NCBI GenBank assembly: GCA_040216735.1
Contig: JAVJOO010000004.1
Location: 309,396 to 373,395, forward strand
Reading direction: 5' to 3'
Origin: Alphaproteobacteria bacterium
Lineage (GTDB): Bacteria > Pseudomonadota > Alphaproteobacteria > SHVP01
DNA length: 64,000 nt
Made by a program: the position numbers and the translations under genes. Each line of letters starts with the position of its first letter. The stretch's first letter is position 1. Positions 44,829 through 54,827 of this stretch are shown piece after piece. Under the pieces are notes generated by a model. The model made no database searches. It was given only the letters and a program-made list of their open reading frames with translations, and was not told where the DNA came from.

Positions 44829-45869
44829 ATGTATCTGCGAAACTGCTGGTATGTTGCAGCGGCCGCGCACGAGGTCGGGCGGCATTTGATCGGTCGGGTC
44901 TTTTTGGACGACCCGGTGGTGCTTTACCGCAAAGAGGATGGTACCGCGGTCGCCCTGGAGGATAGGTGTTCGCATCGTCACTACCCCCTCTCGGCCGGCG
45001 ACCTCGAAGGCGACGGAATCGTCTGTGGCTATCACGGCATGGCCTTCGACTGCACCGGCGTTTGCGTTCATGTGCCCGGCCAGAAGATCGTGCCGCGCGG
45101 TGCTGACATTCGCAGCTACCCGACGGTCGAACGTTGGAAGTTCGTGTGGATTTGGATGGGCGACCCGGCATTGGCTGACCCCGACTTGGTGCCCGACATC
45201 TGGCGTAACGACCATCCCGAATGGGCGGTGGTCTGTGGCGATGCAATCCCGGTGCGTGGAAACTACCGATTGGTGGCGGACAATCTTCTCGACCCCAGCC
45301 ACGTTAGCTTTTTGCACAAGAGTACGCTCGGCACCGCCGATGTCGCCGAAATACCTCAGACGACCGAGCGCAAGGGCGATACCGTTGTCGTCTCGCGGTG
45401 GATCCTCGACCGCACCGCAGCGCCGGTCTACGCGAAATTAGGTGGCTTCACGGAGAACGTTGACCGCTGGCAGATCATTACCTTTACCCCGCCGGCGATG
45501 GTGGAGGTCGATATGGGCAGTTGTATTGCCGGGAGCGGCGCGCCGCAGGGCGATCGGTCCCAGGGCATCGAACTTCACGCGTTCAACCTGGTAACGCCAT
45601 CGACCGCGACGACGAGCTATTATTTTTGGACGCACGTGCGCAATTTCCGGCAAGGCGAGGCCGAGGTCTCGGCCACGGTGAAGGCGCAGTTCATTACCGC
45701 CTTTACCGAGGACGTCATGGCGATCGAGGCGGTGCAGGCGGGGATGGACCGCTTTCCCGACCGCCCAACCGTCAATATCTCGGCCGACGGCGGCGGTATC
45801 CGGGCGCGCCGGATTCTCGACACCATGATCGCCGCCGAGCGCGGCGCGAACAGCCGCGCAGCGGAATAG
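44829..45869 (+). CDS. Rieske-type mononuclear iron oxygenase (VanA-like)
   Basis: 346 residues from the ATG preceded by GGAGG with an 8-base spacer; a GTG six codons upstream is rejected. The start MYLRNCWYVAA matches VanA-type enzymes. Rieske ligands are Cys47/His49 and Cys66/His69. The mononuclear iron site has Asp155, His158 and His163 (LLDPSHVSFLH), with Asp151 as the likely bridging residue. Such oxygenases O-demethylate or hydroxylate aromatic acids and need a separate reductase, which is not encoded nearby. The MBL-fold hydrolase gene follows after 23 bases. Confidence 0.88.
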   Translation: MYLRNCWYVAAAAHEVGRHLIGRVFLDDPVVLYRKEDGTAVALEDRCSHRHYPLSAGDLEGDGIVCGYHGMAFDCTGVCVHVPGQKIVPRGADIRSYPTVERWKFVWIWMGDPALADPDLVPDIWRNDHPEWAVVCGDAIPVRGNYRLVADNLLDPSHVSFLHKSTLGTADVAEIPQTTERKGDTVVVSRWILDRTAAPVYAKLGGFTENVDRWQIITFTPPAMVEVDMGSCIAGSGAPQGDRSQGIELHAFNLVTPSTATTSYYFWTHVRNFRQGEAEVSATVKAQFITAFTEDVMAIEAVQAGMDRFPDRPTVNISADGGGIRARRILDTMIAAERGANSRAAE

Positions 45870-45892
45870 CCAACGCAGGAAATCCAGACACC

Positions 45893-46768
45893 ATGAAGAC
45901 ACTTGCCCTAGGCGATATCCGAATCGATCGCGTCGTCGAGTCCGAACTGCCAATCTTTGAACCCGATTTCCTGTTCCCCGACGCAACGCGCGAAGCGCTG
46001 GCCGAGGAACGGCATTGGCTCGAACCGAACTTCGTCGATCCCGCGACCGGTAAGCTCATCATGAGCTTTCATACCTACGTCGTTCGCACGCCGCAGCACA
46101 CGATCTTGGTGGATACCTGTGTTGGAAACGACAAGCACCGCCCGGCGCGCGATTTCTGGCACCAGCTCAACAATCCCTACCTGCAAGACCTAGCGCGGCT
46201 CGGTCTCAAACCTGAGGACATCGACATCGTGATGTGCACACACCTGCACGTCGACCATGTCGGTTGGAATACCCGGCTCGTGGACGGTCGATGGGTGCCG
46301 ACATTCCCCAACGCCCGATACATTTTCGCCCGCGAGGAATACGGCCACTGGCAGGAACAGCATGCCAGGGGTGAGGACGTGAACCACGGCTCCTTCGCCG
46401 ATAGTGTCTTGCCGGTCGTCGAACATGGCCAGGCCGTCATGGTCGATTCGGACCATGCGGTGGAAGACCGCATTTGGCTAGCGCCGGCGCCTGGGCACAC
46501 GCCTGGCAACATCGTTATCAATATCGAGGCGGGCGACCACAGCGCTGTGCTATGCGGGGATACCATCCACCACGCGGCGCAAATGACCTACCCCGCCTGG
46601 TCCAGCCGCTTCTGCGAAGACCCGGAACTGTCGCGCCAAACCCGCACCGGCCTGATCGAGCGGTTGGCGGATACCCCCACATACCTTCTCGCCGCCCATT
46701 TCCCGACACCCGTCGCGGGCCGTATAGTCCGGCATGGCGGTGCGTTTCGATTCAACCCGATCAAATAG
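45893..46768 (+). CDS. MBL-fold metallo-hydrolase
   Basis: 291 residues starting MKTLALGDIRIDRVVE. The metal-binding motif HLHVDH lies at 117-122, with further ligands in APGHTPGN and GDTIHH and the final LLAAHFPTP. This is the AHL-lactonase/MBL group with an N-terminal strand FHTYVVRTPQHTILVDTCVG; the substrate cannot be predicted. A longer frame from inside the Rieske gene is an artefact. Its position directly after the Rieske gene suggests ring-opening or lactone hydrolysis in one pathway. Confidence 0.88.
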   Translation: MKTLALGDIRIDRVVESELPIFEPDFLFPDATREALAEERHWLEPNFVDPATGKLIMSFHTYVVRTPQHTILVDTCVGNDKHRPARDFWHQLNNPYLQDLARLGLKPEDIDIVMCTHLHVDHVGWNTRLVDGRWVPTFPNARYIFAREEYGHWQEQHARGEDVNHGSFADSVLPVVEHGQAVMVDSDHAVEDRIWLAPAPGHTPGNIVINIEAGDHSAVLCGDTIHHAAQMTYPAWSSRFCEDPELSRQTRTGLIERLADTPTYLLAAHFPTPVAGRIVRHGGAFRFNPIK

Positions 46769-46773
46769 TCGCG

Positions 46774-46797
46774 GTTCCCCGGCGCGGGACGGTTTTT
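46774..46797 (+). terminator. Putative intrinsic terminator after the MBL gene
   Basis: GTTCCCCG and CGGGAC pair with small bulges around GCG, followed by GGTTTTT. It separates the catabolic genes from the polyamine transporter. The stem is imperfect. Confidence 0.5.
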
Positions 46798-46866
46798 CCC
46801 TTTGACACAGATGGCCATCCGACTCGACGATCCGTCGTGTCGGCTTAGCATGAGGAGGACGTCGTA

Positions 46867-47973
46867 ATGTGGTTGTTGCGCAGTCTATTGGGGCTTGCGG
46901 TGGCTCTAGCGCTGGGCACCTTCGGGAACCCTTCGGTTCAGGCTCAAGAGCGGCCGATCCTCAACGTTTACAATTGGTCCGACTACATCACCGAGGAGGC
47001 GCTCGAACGCTTTACCGCCGAAACCGGGATTAAGGTCAACTACGACGTTTACGATTCCAACGAGATCCTCGAAGCGAAACTGCTGGCCGGCAACTCCGGC
47101 TACGATGTTGTGTTTCCCTCTGCGACCCCATTCTTCGCTAAACAGATTCGGGCGGGCGCGTATCGGCAACTCGATATGGACAAGTTGCCTAACGCGGCAC
47201 GCATAAACCCTGACATTATGCAGCAACTGGCCGTGGCCGACCCGGGGAACCTTTATGGTGTGCCCTATATGATGGCTGGCACCGGGATCGGCTATAACGT
47301 CGAGAAGATCAAGGCGCTCATGCCTGATGCGCCGGTCGACTCGCTTGCGCTTATCCTCGACCCCAAGGTGCTCTTCAAGCTGAAGGGCTGTGGCGTCACG
47401 TTGCTCGACGCACCCGAGGAAGTGTTTCCCGCCGCACTGGCGTTTATCGGACGCAACCCAACCTCGACCTCTGCCGAGGACCTGAAGGCGGCGACGGATG
47501 TACTCACGGCGGCCCGAACAAGTTACCGCTACATTCATTCCTCGGCCTACATCAACGACCTGGCCAATGGCGCGACCTGTGTCGCGATGGGGTATGCCGG
47601 GGATCTCGTGCAGGCCCGCGAACGCGCGCGTGAAGCCGGCAGCGGCGTAGATTTGAGGGTGTTCTTGCCGCGCGAGGGGGCGGCCTTCAACATTGACGTG
47701 ATGGCGATCCCGGTCGACGCGCCGCAACCCGATAATGCCCACCGTTTCATCAATTTCTTGCTTACACCCGAGGTAATCGGATCGATCTCCGGTGCTGTCG
47801 GCTACGCCAATGCAGTTCCGGACGCCAACCCCCATATCGATGAAACGATCCGCAATGATCCGGCGGTCAATCCTCCGCCCGGCACGAAGCTCTATACCTT
47901 CCCGGTCGTCGAGGCCGACTTCGAACGCACCCGTAGCAGGGCTTGGGCCCGCATTAAGGCCAAGCGGCGGTGA
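46867..47973 (+). CDS. potF: Polyamine ABC transporter substrate-binding protein (PotF-type)
   Basis: 368 residues with a signal peptide (to about residue 27, VQAQ). The mature part starts RPILNVYNWSDYITEEALERF, the hallmark of PotD/PotF. Other features are YDVYDSNEILEAKLLAGNSGYDVVFPS and the C-terminal PVDAPQPDNAHRFINFLL. It binds putrescine, spermidine or a related amine in the periplasm. A TTGACA -35-like box is 60 bases upstream but no clear -10 was found. First gene of a tight potF-potG-potH-potI operon; its stop overlaps the potG start. Confidence 0.92.
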   Translation: MWLLRSLLGLAVALALGTFGNPSVQAQERPILNVYNWSDYITEEALERFTAETGIKVNYDVYDSNEILEAKLLAGNSGYDVVFPSATPFFAKQIRAGAYRQLDMDKLPNAARINPDIMQQLAVADPGNLYGVPYMMAGTGIGYNVEKIKALMPDAPVDSLALILDPKVLFKLKGCGVTLLDAPEEVFPAALAFIGRNPTSTSAEDLKAATDVLTAARTSYRYIHSSAYINDLANGATCVAMGYAGDLVQARERAREAGSGVDLRVFLPREGAAFNIDVMAIPVDAPQPDNAHRFINFLLTPEVIGSISGAVGYANAVPDANPHIDETIRNDPAVNPPPGTKLYTFPVVEADFERTRSRAWARIKAKRR

Positions 47974-49100
47974 TGCATGCGCCTGCGCCGGACGTTGCGA
48001 TGGCCGTTGCGGGTGTTGACCCGATTATTTCGCTGGAGGGCGTTACCCGCACGTTTGGCGACGTGACGGCCGTCGACGCGGTCGATCTTCGGATCGAGCG
48101 CGGCGAGTTCTTTTCCCTGTTGGGCGCCTCCGGGTGCGGTAAAACGACGCTGCTCCGACTGATTGCCGGGCTGGAGCAACCCAATACCGGACGTGTCGTT
48201 CTTGACGGTGAGGATATGTCCGGCGTGCCGGCCTATCGCCGGCCCGTCAACACGGTGTTTCAGTCCTACGCCCTGTTTCCCCACATGACCGTGGCCAGAA
48301 ACGTCGGTTTCGGTCTGCGCCAGGAAAACCTCGCCAAGGACGAAATCGATCGCCGAATCGCCGAGACCCTGGCCCTTTTTTCGATCGAAGATCTGGCCAA
48401 GCGCAAGCCCCATGAATTATCCGGCGGGCAACGGCAGCGCGTGGCCCTTTGCCGTGCGCTGGTGAAGCGCCCCAAGATCTTGCTCCTCGACGAACCGCTC
48501 GCGGCGCTCGACCGGCGCCTGCGCGAACGCGCCCGGTTTGAATTGAGTGCGGTACAGGCCCGCCTCGGAATCACCTTCGTGATGGTGACCCACGACCAGG
48601 AAGAAGCGATGGGTTTGTCGACCAAAGTCGCGGTGATGGAGGCGGGCCGGATCGTGCAATTGGACCGACCTCGGGCGATATACGATCACCCGGTCAACCG
48701 CTTCGTCGCGAGCTTCGTTGGCGACGCCAATTTCGTCGAAGGCACGATCGCGCGACTCTCACCGACGGAGGTGGTTGCGGAATGCGGGTTGGGCGTCCCG
48801 GTTGCCGTGGTGCCCCCGTCCGGAGTGGCGGTCGGCGATGCGATTAGCATCATGATCCGGCCCGAGCGCATTCGATTGGTCGCGGGAAATTCCGAATCCG
48901 GGGGCATTCACGGGCGAATACGTGGCGTGGCTTTCCTTGGCAATGCGTGGGTCGTTCAAGTTGTCGTTGCGGGCGACCGATTTATCGACGTGCGGCTGCT
49001 CGGCGAAGAGGCCGGTGCAGGCCTCAATCCCGGCGACGCGGTGGCCCTATCGTGGTCGTCCGAGGCGGCGATCTGTTATGCCAAAGAGTCGCCAGCATGA
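47973..49100 (+). CDS. potG: Polyamine ABC transporter ATP-binding protein (PotG/PotA-type)
   Basis: 375 residues. Walker A is GASGCGKTT, the signature is LSGGQRQRVALCRAL, and Walker B is ILLLDEPLAALD. The C-terminal TOBE-like regulatory domain begins after about residue 240 (GDANFVEGTIARLSP, ISIMIRPERIRL). The ATG at TGATG overlaps the potF stop; a GTG one codon upstream is the alternative. Its own stop overlaps potH (ATGA). Confidence 0.93.
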   Translation: MHAPAPDVAMAVAGVDPIISLEGVTRTFGDVTAVDAVDLRIERGEFFSLLGASGCGKTTLLRLIAGLEQPNTGRVVLDGEDMSGVPAYRRPVNTVFQSYALFPHMTVARNVGFGLRQENLAKDEIDRRIAETLALFSIEDLAKRKPHELSGGQRQRVALCRALVKRPKILLLDEPLAALDRRLRERARFELSAVQARLGITFVMVTHDQEEAMGLSTKVAVMEAGRIVQLDRPRAIYDHPVNRFVASFVGDANFVEGTIARLSPTEVVAECGLGVPVAVVPPSGVAVGDAISIMIRPERIRLVAGNSESGGIHGRIRGVAFLGNAWVVQVVVAGDRFIDVRLLGEEAGAGLNPGDAVALSWSSEAAICYAKESPA

Positions 49101-49975
49101 CGGCTCGCGCCGGGCGATACGCGGTCCTCGTACCGCCCTACGTGTGGATGCTCGCATTTTTCGCGCTACCGATCCTGGTGGTCTTTGCGATCAGCATGAC
49201 CGACGCGGTGGTGGGGATCCCACCGTTCTCCGATCTGATGGGGTGGTCGCCGCCCCGTTTCCTCGGCGACACGGAAAACTACGCCCTTCTCCTCAGCGAT
49301 TCGTACTACCTGGACGGCTTCGTCGGTTCGTTAAGAATCGCTGCCGTGTCCACGGTGCTGTGTTTGCTGATCGGCTACCCGATGGCGCTGGCGATCGCGC
49401 GCGTACGCCCGTCGCGCCGCTTGGCCCTCCTGTTGCTTCTCATGCTGCCCTTCTGGACCTCCTTTCTCATCCGGACCTACGCCTGGATGACGCTTCTCAA
49501 CAGCAACGGGATCGTCAATAACGGGCTGCTCGCCCTCGGTCTGATCGAAACCCCGGTTCCACTGCTGTACACCGACTTTTCCGTCTATCTCGGAATTGTC
49601 TATGCCTACCTGCCGTTCATGGTGCTGCCGATCTATGCCGTGATCGAGCGGCACGACCTAACTCTCCTGGAGGCTGCGGCCGACCTAGGGGCGAAGCCGC
49701 TCCGCAGCTTTCTCCTGGTGACGTTGCCGCTGTCGATCCCTGGCATCGCGGCGGGCAGTTTGTTGGTTTTCGTTCCAGCGCTGGGCGAGTTTGTGGTCCC
49801 CGAACTGCTTGGCGGATCCGACTTCCTGATGATCGGTCGCATGTTGTGGACCGAAACCTTCCAGAACCGCGACTGGCCCTTGGCCGCGGCGGTGACGATT
49901 GCATTGCTGTTCTTGGTCGTCGCGGCGGTGCTTTCGGTTCAATGGGTGGTCGATCTACGAGAGCGGCCCCAGTGA
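49097..49975 (+). CDS. potH: Polyamine ABC transporter permease (PotH-type)
   Basis: 292 residues with six membrane helices. The ATG overlapping the potG stop gives MTARAGRYAVLVPPYVWML; upstream frame is artefact. The EAA loop reads LLEAAADLGAKPLRSFLLVTLPLSIPG, the expected ATPase contact. LPFWTSFLIRTYAWMTLL is a typical PotB/PotH segment. It overlaps potI by 4 bases (GTGA). Confidence 0.93.
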   Translation: MTARAGRYAVLVPPYVWMLAFFALPILVVFAISMTDAVVGIPPFSDLMGWSPPRFLGDTENYALLLSDSYYLDGFVGSLRIAAVSTVLCLLIGYPMALAIARVRPSRRLALLLLLMLPFWTSFLIRTYAWMTLLNSNGIVNNGLLALGLIETPVPLLYTDFSVYLGIVYAYLPFMVLPIYAVIERHDLTLLEAAADLGAKPLRSFLLVTLPLSIPGIAAGSLLVFVPALGEFVVPELLGGSDFLMIGRMLWTETFQNRDWPLAAAVTIALLFLVVAAVLSVQWVVDLRERPQ

Positions 49976-50802
49976 CGGGACGTTGGCCTGCGCTTGTCGG
50001 CAGTTTCGCGGTCTTCGGCTACGCATTTCTGTACGTCCCGATCGCAATTTTGGTGATCTATTCGTTCAACGAATCGCGCTTGGTAACCGTCTGGGGCGGA
50101 TTTTCGACCAAGTGGTACGGTGAACTGCTGGCGAACGACCGCATCCTCGAGGCGGCATGGCTCAGCGTCCGGATTGCCGCCGCGAGTGCCACCGGCGCGG
50201 TTTTGCTCGGCACCGCAGCAGCTGTCGTCCTGACGCGCTTTGGCAGGTTCCGTGGACGCAAGATGTTTAACGGTCTTTTGCTTGCACCGTTGGTCATGCC
50301 CGACGTCATTATCGGCCTGTCGTTGTTGCTGCTGTTCGTTTGGTTGCAAAGCCAAATCGGCTGGCCGGCGGGGCGCAGCGGTATGACGATCGCGGTCGCT
50401 CACATCACGGTGGGGGTGGCCTATACGACGGTCATTATCCGCGCACGCTTAGCCCAGCTCGGGCGCGACCTCGACGACGCCGCCGCGGATCTGGGGGCGC
50501 CGCCGTGGCGCGGCTTCGTCGAAGTGACCTTGCCGCTATTGGCGCCGGCGTTGGCGTCGGGTTGGCTCTTGGCGTTCACGCTGTCGCTTGACGACCTCGT
50601 CGTTGCGAGTTTTGTGTCGGGTCCAGGGTCATCGACTCTGCCGATTGTCATCTTCTCCAGTGTACGCCTCGGCGTGAGCCCGCAAATCAACGCCTTGGCG
50701 ACCGTCATGGTCGGGGTCGTGGCCCTCTTTGTCCTCTGCGCCGGCCTCATGATGGCTTGGCAGGGGCGCGCCGCCGCCGCCCGCCGACGCAGCCATTCGT
50801 GA
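49972..50802 (+). CDS. potI: Polyamine ABC transporter permease (PotI-type)
   Basis: 276 residues from a GTG within the potH stop (GTGA). It has six membrane helices, YVPIAILVIYSFNESRLVTVWGGFSTKWY near the N-terminus and the EAA loop LDDAAADLGAPPWRGFVEVTLPLLAPA. SLDDLVVASFVSGPGSSTLPI is characteristic of PotC/PotI. With potH it forms the channel. The next gene again starts inside its stop codon. Confidence 0.93.
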   Translation: MTGRWPALVGSFAVFGYAFLYVPIAILVIYSFNESRLVTVWGGFSTKWYGELLANDRILEAAWLSVRIAAASATGAVLLGTAAAVVLTRFGRFRGRKMFNGLLLAPLVMPDVIIGLSLLLLFVWLQSQIGWPAGRSGMTIAVAHITVGVAYTTVIIRARLAQLGRDLDDAAADLGAPPWRGFVEVTLPLLAPALASGWLLAFTLSLDDLVVASFVSGPGSSTLPIVIFSSVRLGVSPQINALATVMVGVVALFVLCAGLMMAWQGRAAAARRRSHS

Positions 50803-51161
50803 CCTATACCGAATTCAATGCGTTCTGCGGTGCGCTCCCGGCTACCACGTATGTCGTCCAGTGGGGCGGGTCGCACGTTTGGAAGGTCGGCGGAAAGGTG
50901 TTTGCCATCGGCGGTTGGGCCGACGACGAACCCGCGTTCACCTTTAAGGTCGGCGAGGTCGCCTACGAAGTGCTGCGCAACACCCCGGGGCTGCGTCCGG
51001 CACCTTACCTTGCGGCTCGCGGAATGACCTGGATCCAACAATACGCCAAGCCTGGACTGACGACGGCCGACTTGAAGGATTATTTGCGCCAGTCCCATCG
51101 CATTGTTGCGAACGGCCTCTCCAAGAAAAAGCAATGCGCCCTGGGCTTGCTCGAGGCCTAA
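50799..51161 (+). CDS. MmcQ/YjbR-family protein
   Basis: 120 residues from a GTG that overlaps the potI stop codon. The sequence TYTEFNAFCGALPATTYVVQWGGSHVWKVGGKVFAI-type start, FKVGEVAYEVLRNTPGLRPAPYLAARGMTWIQ and the C-terminal LKDYLRQSHRIVANGLSKKKQ match the YjbR family, a CyaY-like fold whose function is not well known. It is the last gene of the potFGHI operon by overlap; a link with polyamines is not established. Confidence 0.78.
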   Translation: MTYTEFNAFCGALPATTYVVQWGGSHVWKVGGKVFAIGGWADDEPAFTFKVGEVAYEVLRNTPGLRPAPYLAARGMTWIQQYAKPGLTTADLKDYLRQSHRIVANGLSKKKQCALGLLEA

Positions 51162-51204
51162 TGCCGTTCGGTCGGGTGGGATGCACCGTACCGTCAAGGA
51201 ACGC

Positions 51205-51278
51205 TGGCTGGGGGACCAGGATTTGAACCTGGGCTGCCCGGGTCAGAGCCGGGAGTTCTACCGCTAAACTATCCCCCA
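51205..51278 (-). tRNA. tRNA-Gln (anticodon CUG)
   Basis: 74 bases on the minus strand including the encoded 3' CCA. The acceptor stem pairs TGGGGGA with TCCCCCA, the anticodon arm is CCCGG-CTCTGAC-CCGGG with anticodon CTG, and the T arm contains GGTTCAAATCC. It reads the Gln codon CAG. Confidence 0.97.
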
Positions 51279-51292
51279 TTCGGGTGCCGCCT

Positions 51293-51322
51293 TTGATAGA
51301 GGGCGCCGCCGAATGTTGTCAA
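51293..51322 (-). promoter_or_regulatory. Promoter of tRNA-Gln
   Basis: On the minus strand TTGACA and TATCAA are separated by 18 bases, ending 15 bases before the tRNA 5' end. Confidence 0.7.
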
Positions 51323-51396
51323 CATAACGCGTTGATGGCCTGGAAGCCCGAGAACCTGTTACACTTTGCTGACAAACGAAAACGACGGGGTTGGAC

Positions 51397-52482
51397 ATGG
51401 GGAGCCGCTTTTCCACGGGTGGAAAGCGACGGGATGGCAGGCCGAGGTCCGGATCGGGCGGTCGGTGGGACCATACCTATGCGGCCCTGGATCTCGGGAC
51501 CAACAATTGCCGGTTGTTGGTTGCGCGGCCGACCGGCCAAGGCTTCAGGGTAATCGATTCCTTTTCGCGGATCGTTCGCCTGGGCCAGGGCGTCAACGCC
51601 TCGGGGCGCTTATGCGAAGCCGCGATGGAACGCACGATTGCTGCACTCCATATCTGCGCGGCAAAAATGAAGCGCCGGCAGGTAACGGTTTCACGCAGCG
51701 TCGCGACCGCCGCGTGCCGACAAGCCGAGAACGGCGACGAGTTCCTCGAACGCGTCGCCGCCGAAACCGGTATTGCGCTTGAAACCATCGATGCGGCCGA
51801 AGAAGCGCGTTTGGCGATGGCCGGATGTACACCGTTGCTCGACCGAAAGTGCGAGAACGCGATGGTCTTCGATATTGGCGGCGGCAGCACTGAAGTGATG
51901 TGGATGCGTCGGTGCGGAAAGGGAGCACCGGAAATGCTCGCCTGGACGTCCGTGCCCTACGGCGTCGTCACTCTGGCGGAAAGCTACGGCGGCGCTGACG
52001 TGACGCAAGAAACCTATGAGGCCATGGTCGACCGTATCGTAGAGCTTTTGGCGCCGTTCGAACGGGACAACGGGTTCGGAGAGCCGGTACGTTCGGGCGC
52101 GGCGCAGATGGTTGGCACGTCCGGCACCGTGACGACGCTCGCTGCCCTCAACCTCGGTCTTTCGCGCTACGAGCGGCGCTTGATTGACGGCACCTGGCTC
52201 GACGCTCAGGCAATCGCAACGGTATCGGGGCGCCTTTCTTCGATGTCGTTTGCCGAGCGGAGCAACCATCCATGCATTGGCGAGGGGCGCGCCGATCTCG
52301 TAATTGCCGGTTGCGCCATTTTCGATGCGATCTTTCGAACGTGGCCGGCGCCGGGCGTCAGGGTTGCGGACCGCGGCGTACGCGATGGCATGTTGTTTCA
52401 TCTGATGGCGGCGGCCGATACCAACCGCACGCCACTGCAACCGGTTTCTCCAGGGCCGGCCGCCGTTGCCGCCGCGCGGTAG
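51397..52482 (+). CDS. Ppx/GppA-family phosphatase (exopolyphosphatase / pppGpp phosphohydrolase)
   Basis: 361 residues with an Arg/Gly-rich N-terminus, then the ASKHA-fold start TYAALDLGTNNCRLLVARP. Phosphate-binding and catalytic segments are TAACRQAENGDEFLERV, the GGGSTEV loop (FDIGGGSTEVMWM) and GTSGTVTTLAAL. It lacks the C-terminal HD domain of the long Ppx form. It splits polyphosphate or pppGpp. In alphaproteobacteria this gene is usually followed by rlmE; here they overlap by 17 bases. An alternative TTG start is two codons upstream. Confidence 0.9.
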   Translation: MGSRFSTGGKRRDGRPRSGSGGRWDHTYAALDLGTNNCRLLVARPTGQGFRVIDSFSRIVRLGQGVNASGRLCEAAMERTIAALHICAAKMKRRQVTVSRSVATAACRQAENGDEFLERVAAETGIALETIDAAEEARLAMAGCTPLLDRKCENAMVFDIGGGSTEVMWMRRCGKGAPEMLAWTSVPYGVVTLAESYGGADVTQETYEAMVDRIVELLAPFERDNGFGEPVRSGAAQMVGTSGTVTTLAALNLGLSRYERRLIDGTWLDAQAIATVSGRLSSMSFAERSNHPCIGEGRADLVIAGCAIFDAIFRTWPAPGVRVADRGVRDGMLFHLMAAADTNRTPLQPVSPGPAAVAAAR

Positions 52483-53176
52483 CAAATCTCGGTCGAGCGG
52501 GACGCGGCAGCTTCACCAAAGGGTCAAATCGGCCAAGGGGCGGAAGCTATCCTCCACGCGGTGGCTTGAGCGGCAACTCAACGATCCGTTCGTGGCGGCG
52601 GCTAAGGCGGCGGGGTATCGCTCGCGGGCGGCCTTCAAGCTCGAAGAAATCGACGATCGATTCAAGATACTAGGGCGGCGCAAGCGGGTTCTGGACCTTG
52701 GCGCGGCCCCCGGCGCTTGGACCCAAGTCTGCCTAATGCGCTGTCCCGATGGCCTCGTCGTGGCCCTCGACATCAACGAGATGGACCCGATCCCCGGCGC
52801 ACACATTCTCAAACTCGACGTTTTTGCCGAGGACGCGGTTGGCAAGCTCCAGGTTTTGATCGGCGAAAAGGTCGACGTGGTCGCCAGCGACATGGCGGCG
52901 CCGTCAACGGGCCATCCGCAAACCGATCACTTGCGCATCATGGCGCTGTGCGAGGCGGCGCTGGACCTCGCGCGGTATTTCCTGGCGCCCGGCGGCGCAT
53001 TTGTCGCCAAGGTGCTCCAGGGCGGCGCCGAGAACGCGTTGCTCGACCAAATGAAGCGCGACTTTAGGGTGGTAAAGCACTTCAAACCCAAGGCCAGCCG
53101 GAGCGGGTCTGCGGAAATGTACGTCGTCGCGACCGGTTATCGCGGTGCCGAACCGTCCGACGAGGTGCGTGAATAG
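52466..53176 (+). CDS. rlmE: 23S rRNA (uridine-2'-O)-methyltransferase RlmE (FtsJ)
   Basis: 236 residues from a TTG inside the ppx/gppA gene; it gives the usual basic N-terminus before KSAKGRKLSSTRWLERQLNDPF. The SAM motif is LDLGAAPGAWTQV. The K-D-K-E catalytic set is visible as Lys58 (FKLEEID), Asp (VASDMAAPSTG), Lys (FVAKVLQGG) and Glu (SAEMYVVA). RlmE methylates U2552 of the 50S subunit during late assembly. A terminator-like hairpin follows in front of guaB. Confidence 0.95.
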   Translation: MPPRGSKSRSSGTRQLHQRVKSAKGRKLSSTRWLERQLNDPFVAAAKAAGYRSRAAFKLEEIDDRFKILGRRKRVLDLGAAPGAWTQVCLMRCPDGLVVALDINEMDPIPGAHILKLDVFAEDAVGKLQVLIGEKVDVVASDMAAPSTGHPQTDHLRIMALCEAALDLARYFLAPGGAFVAKVLQGGAENALLDQMKRDFRVVKHFKPKASRSGSAEMYVVATGYRGAEPSDEVRE

Positions 53177-54802
<1,626 letters not shown>

Positions 54803-54827
54803 CCCTCCCGTTTCGAAAGGCGTTTGT

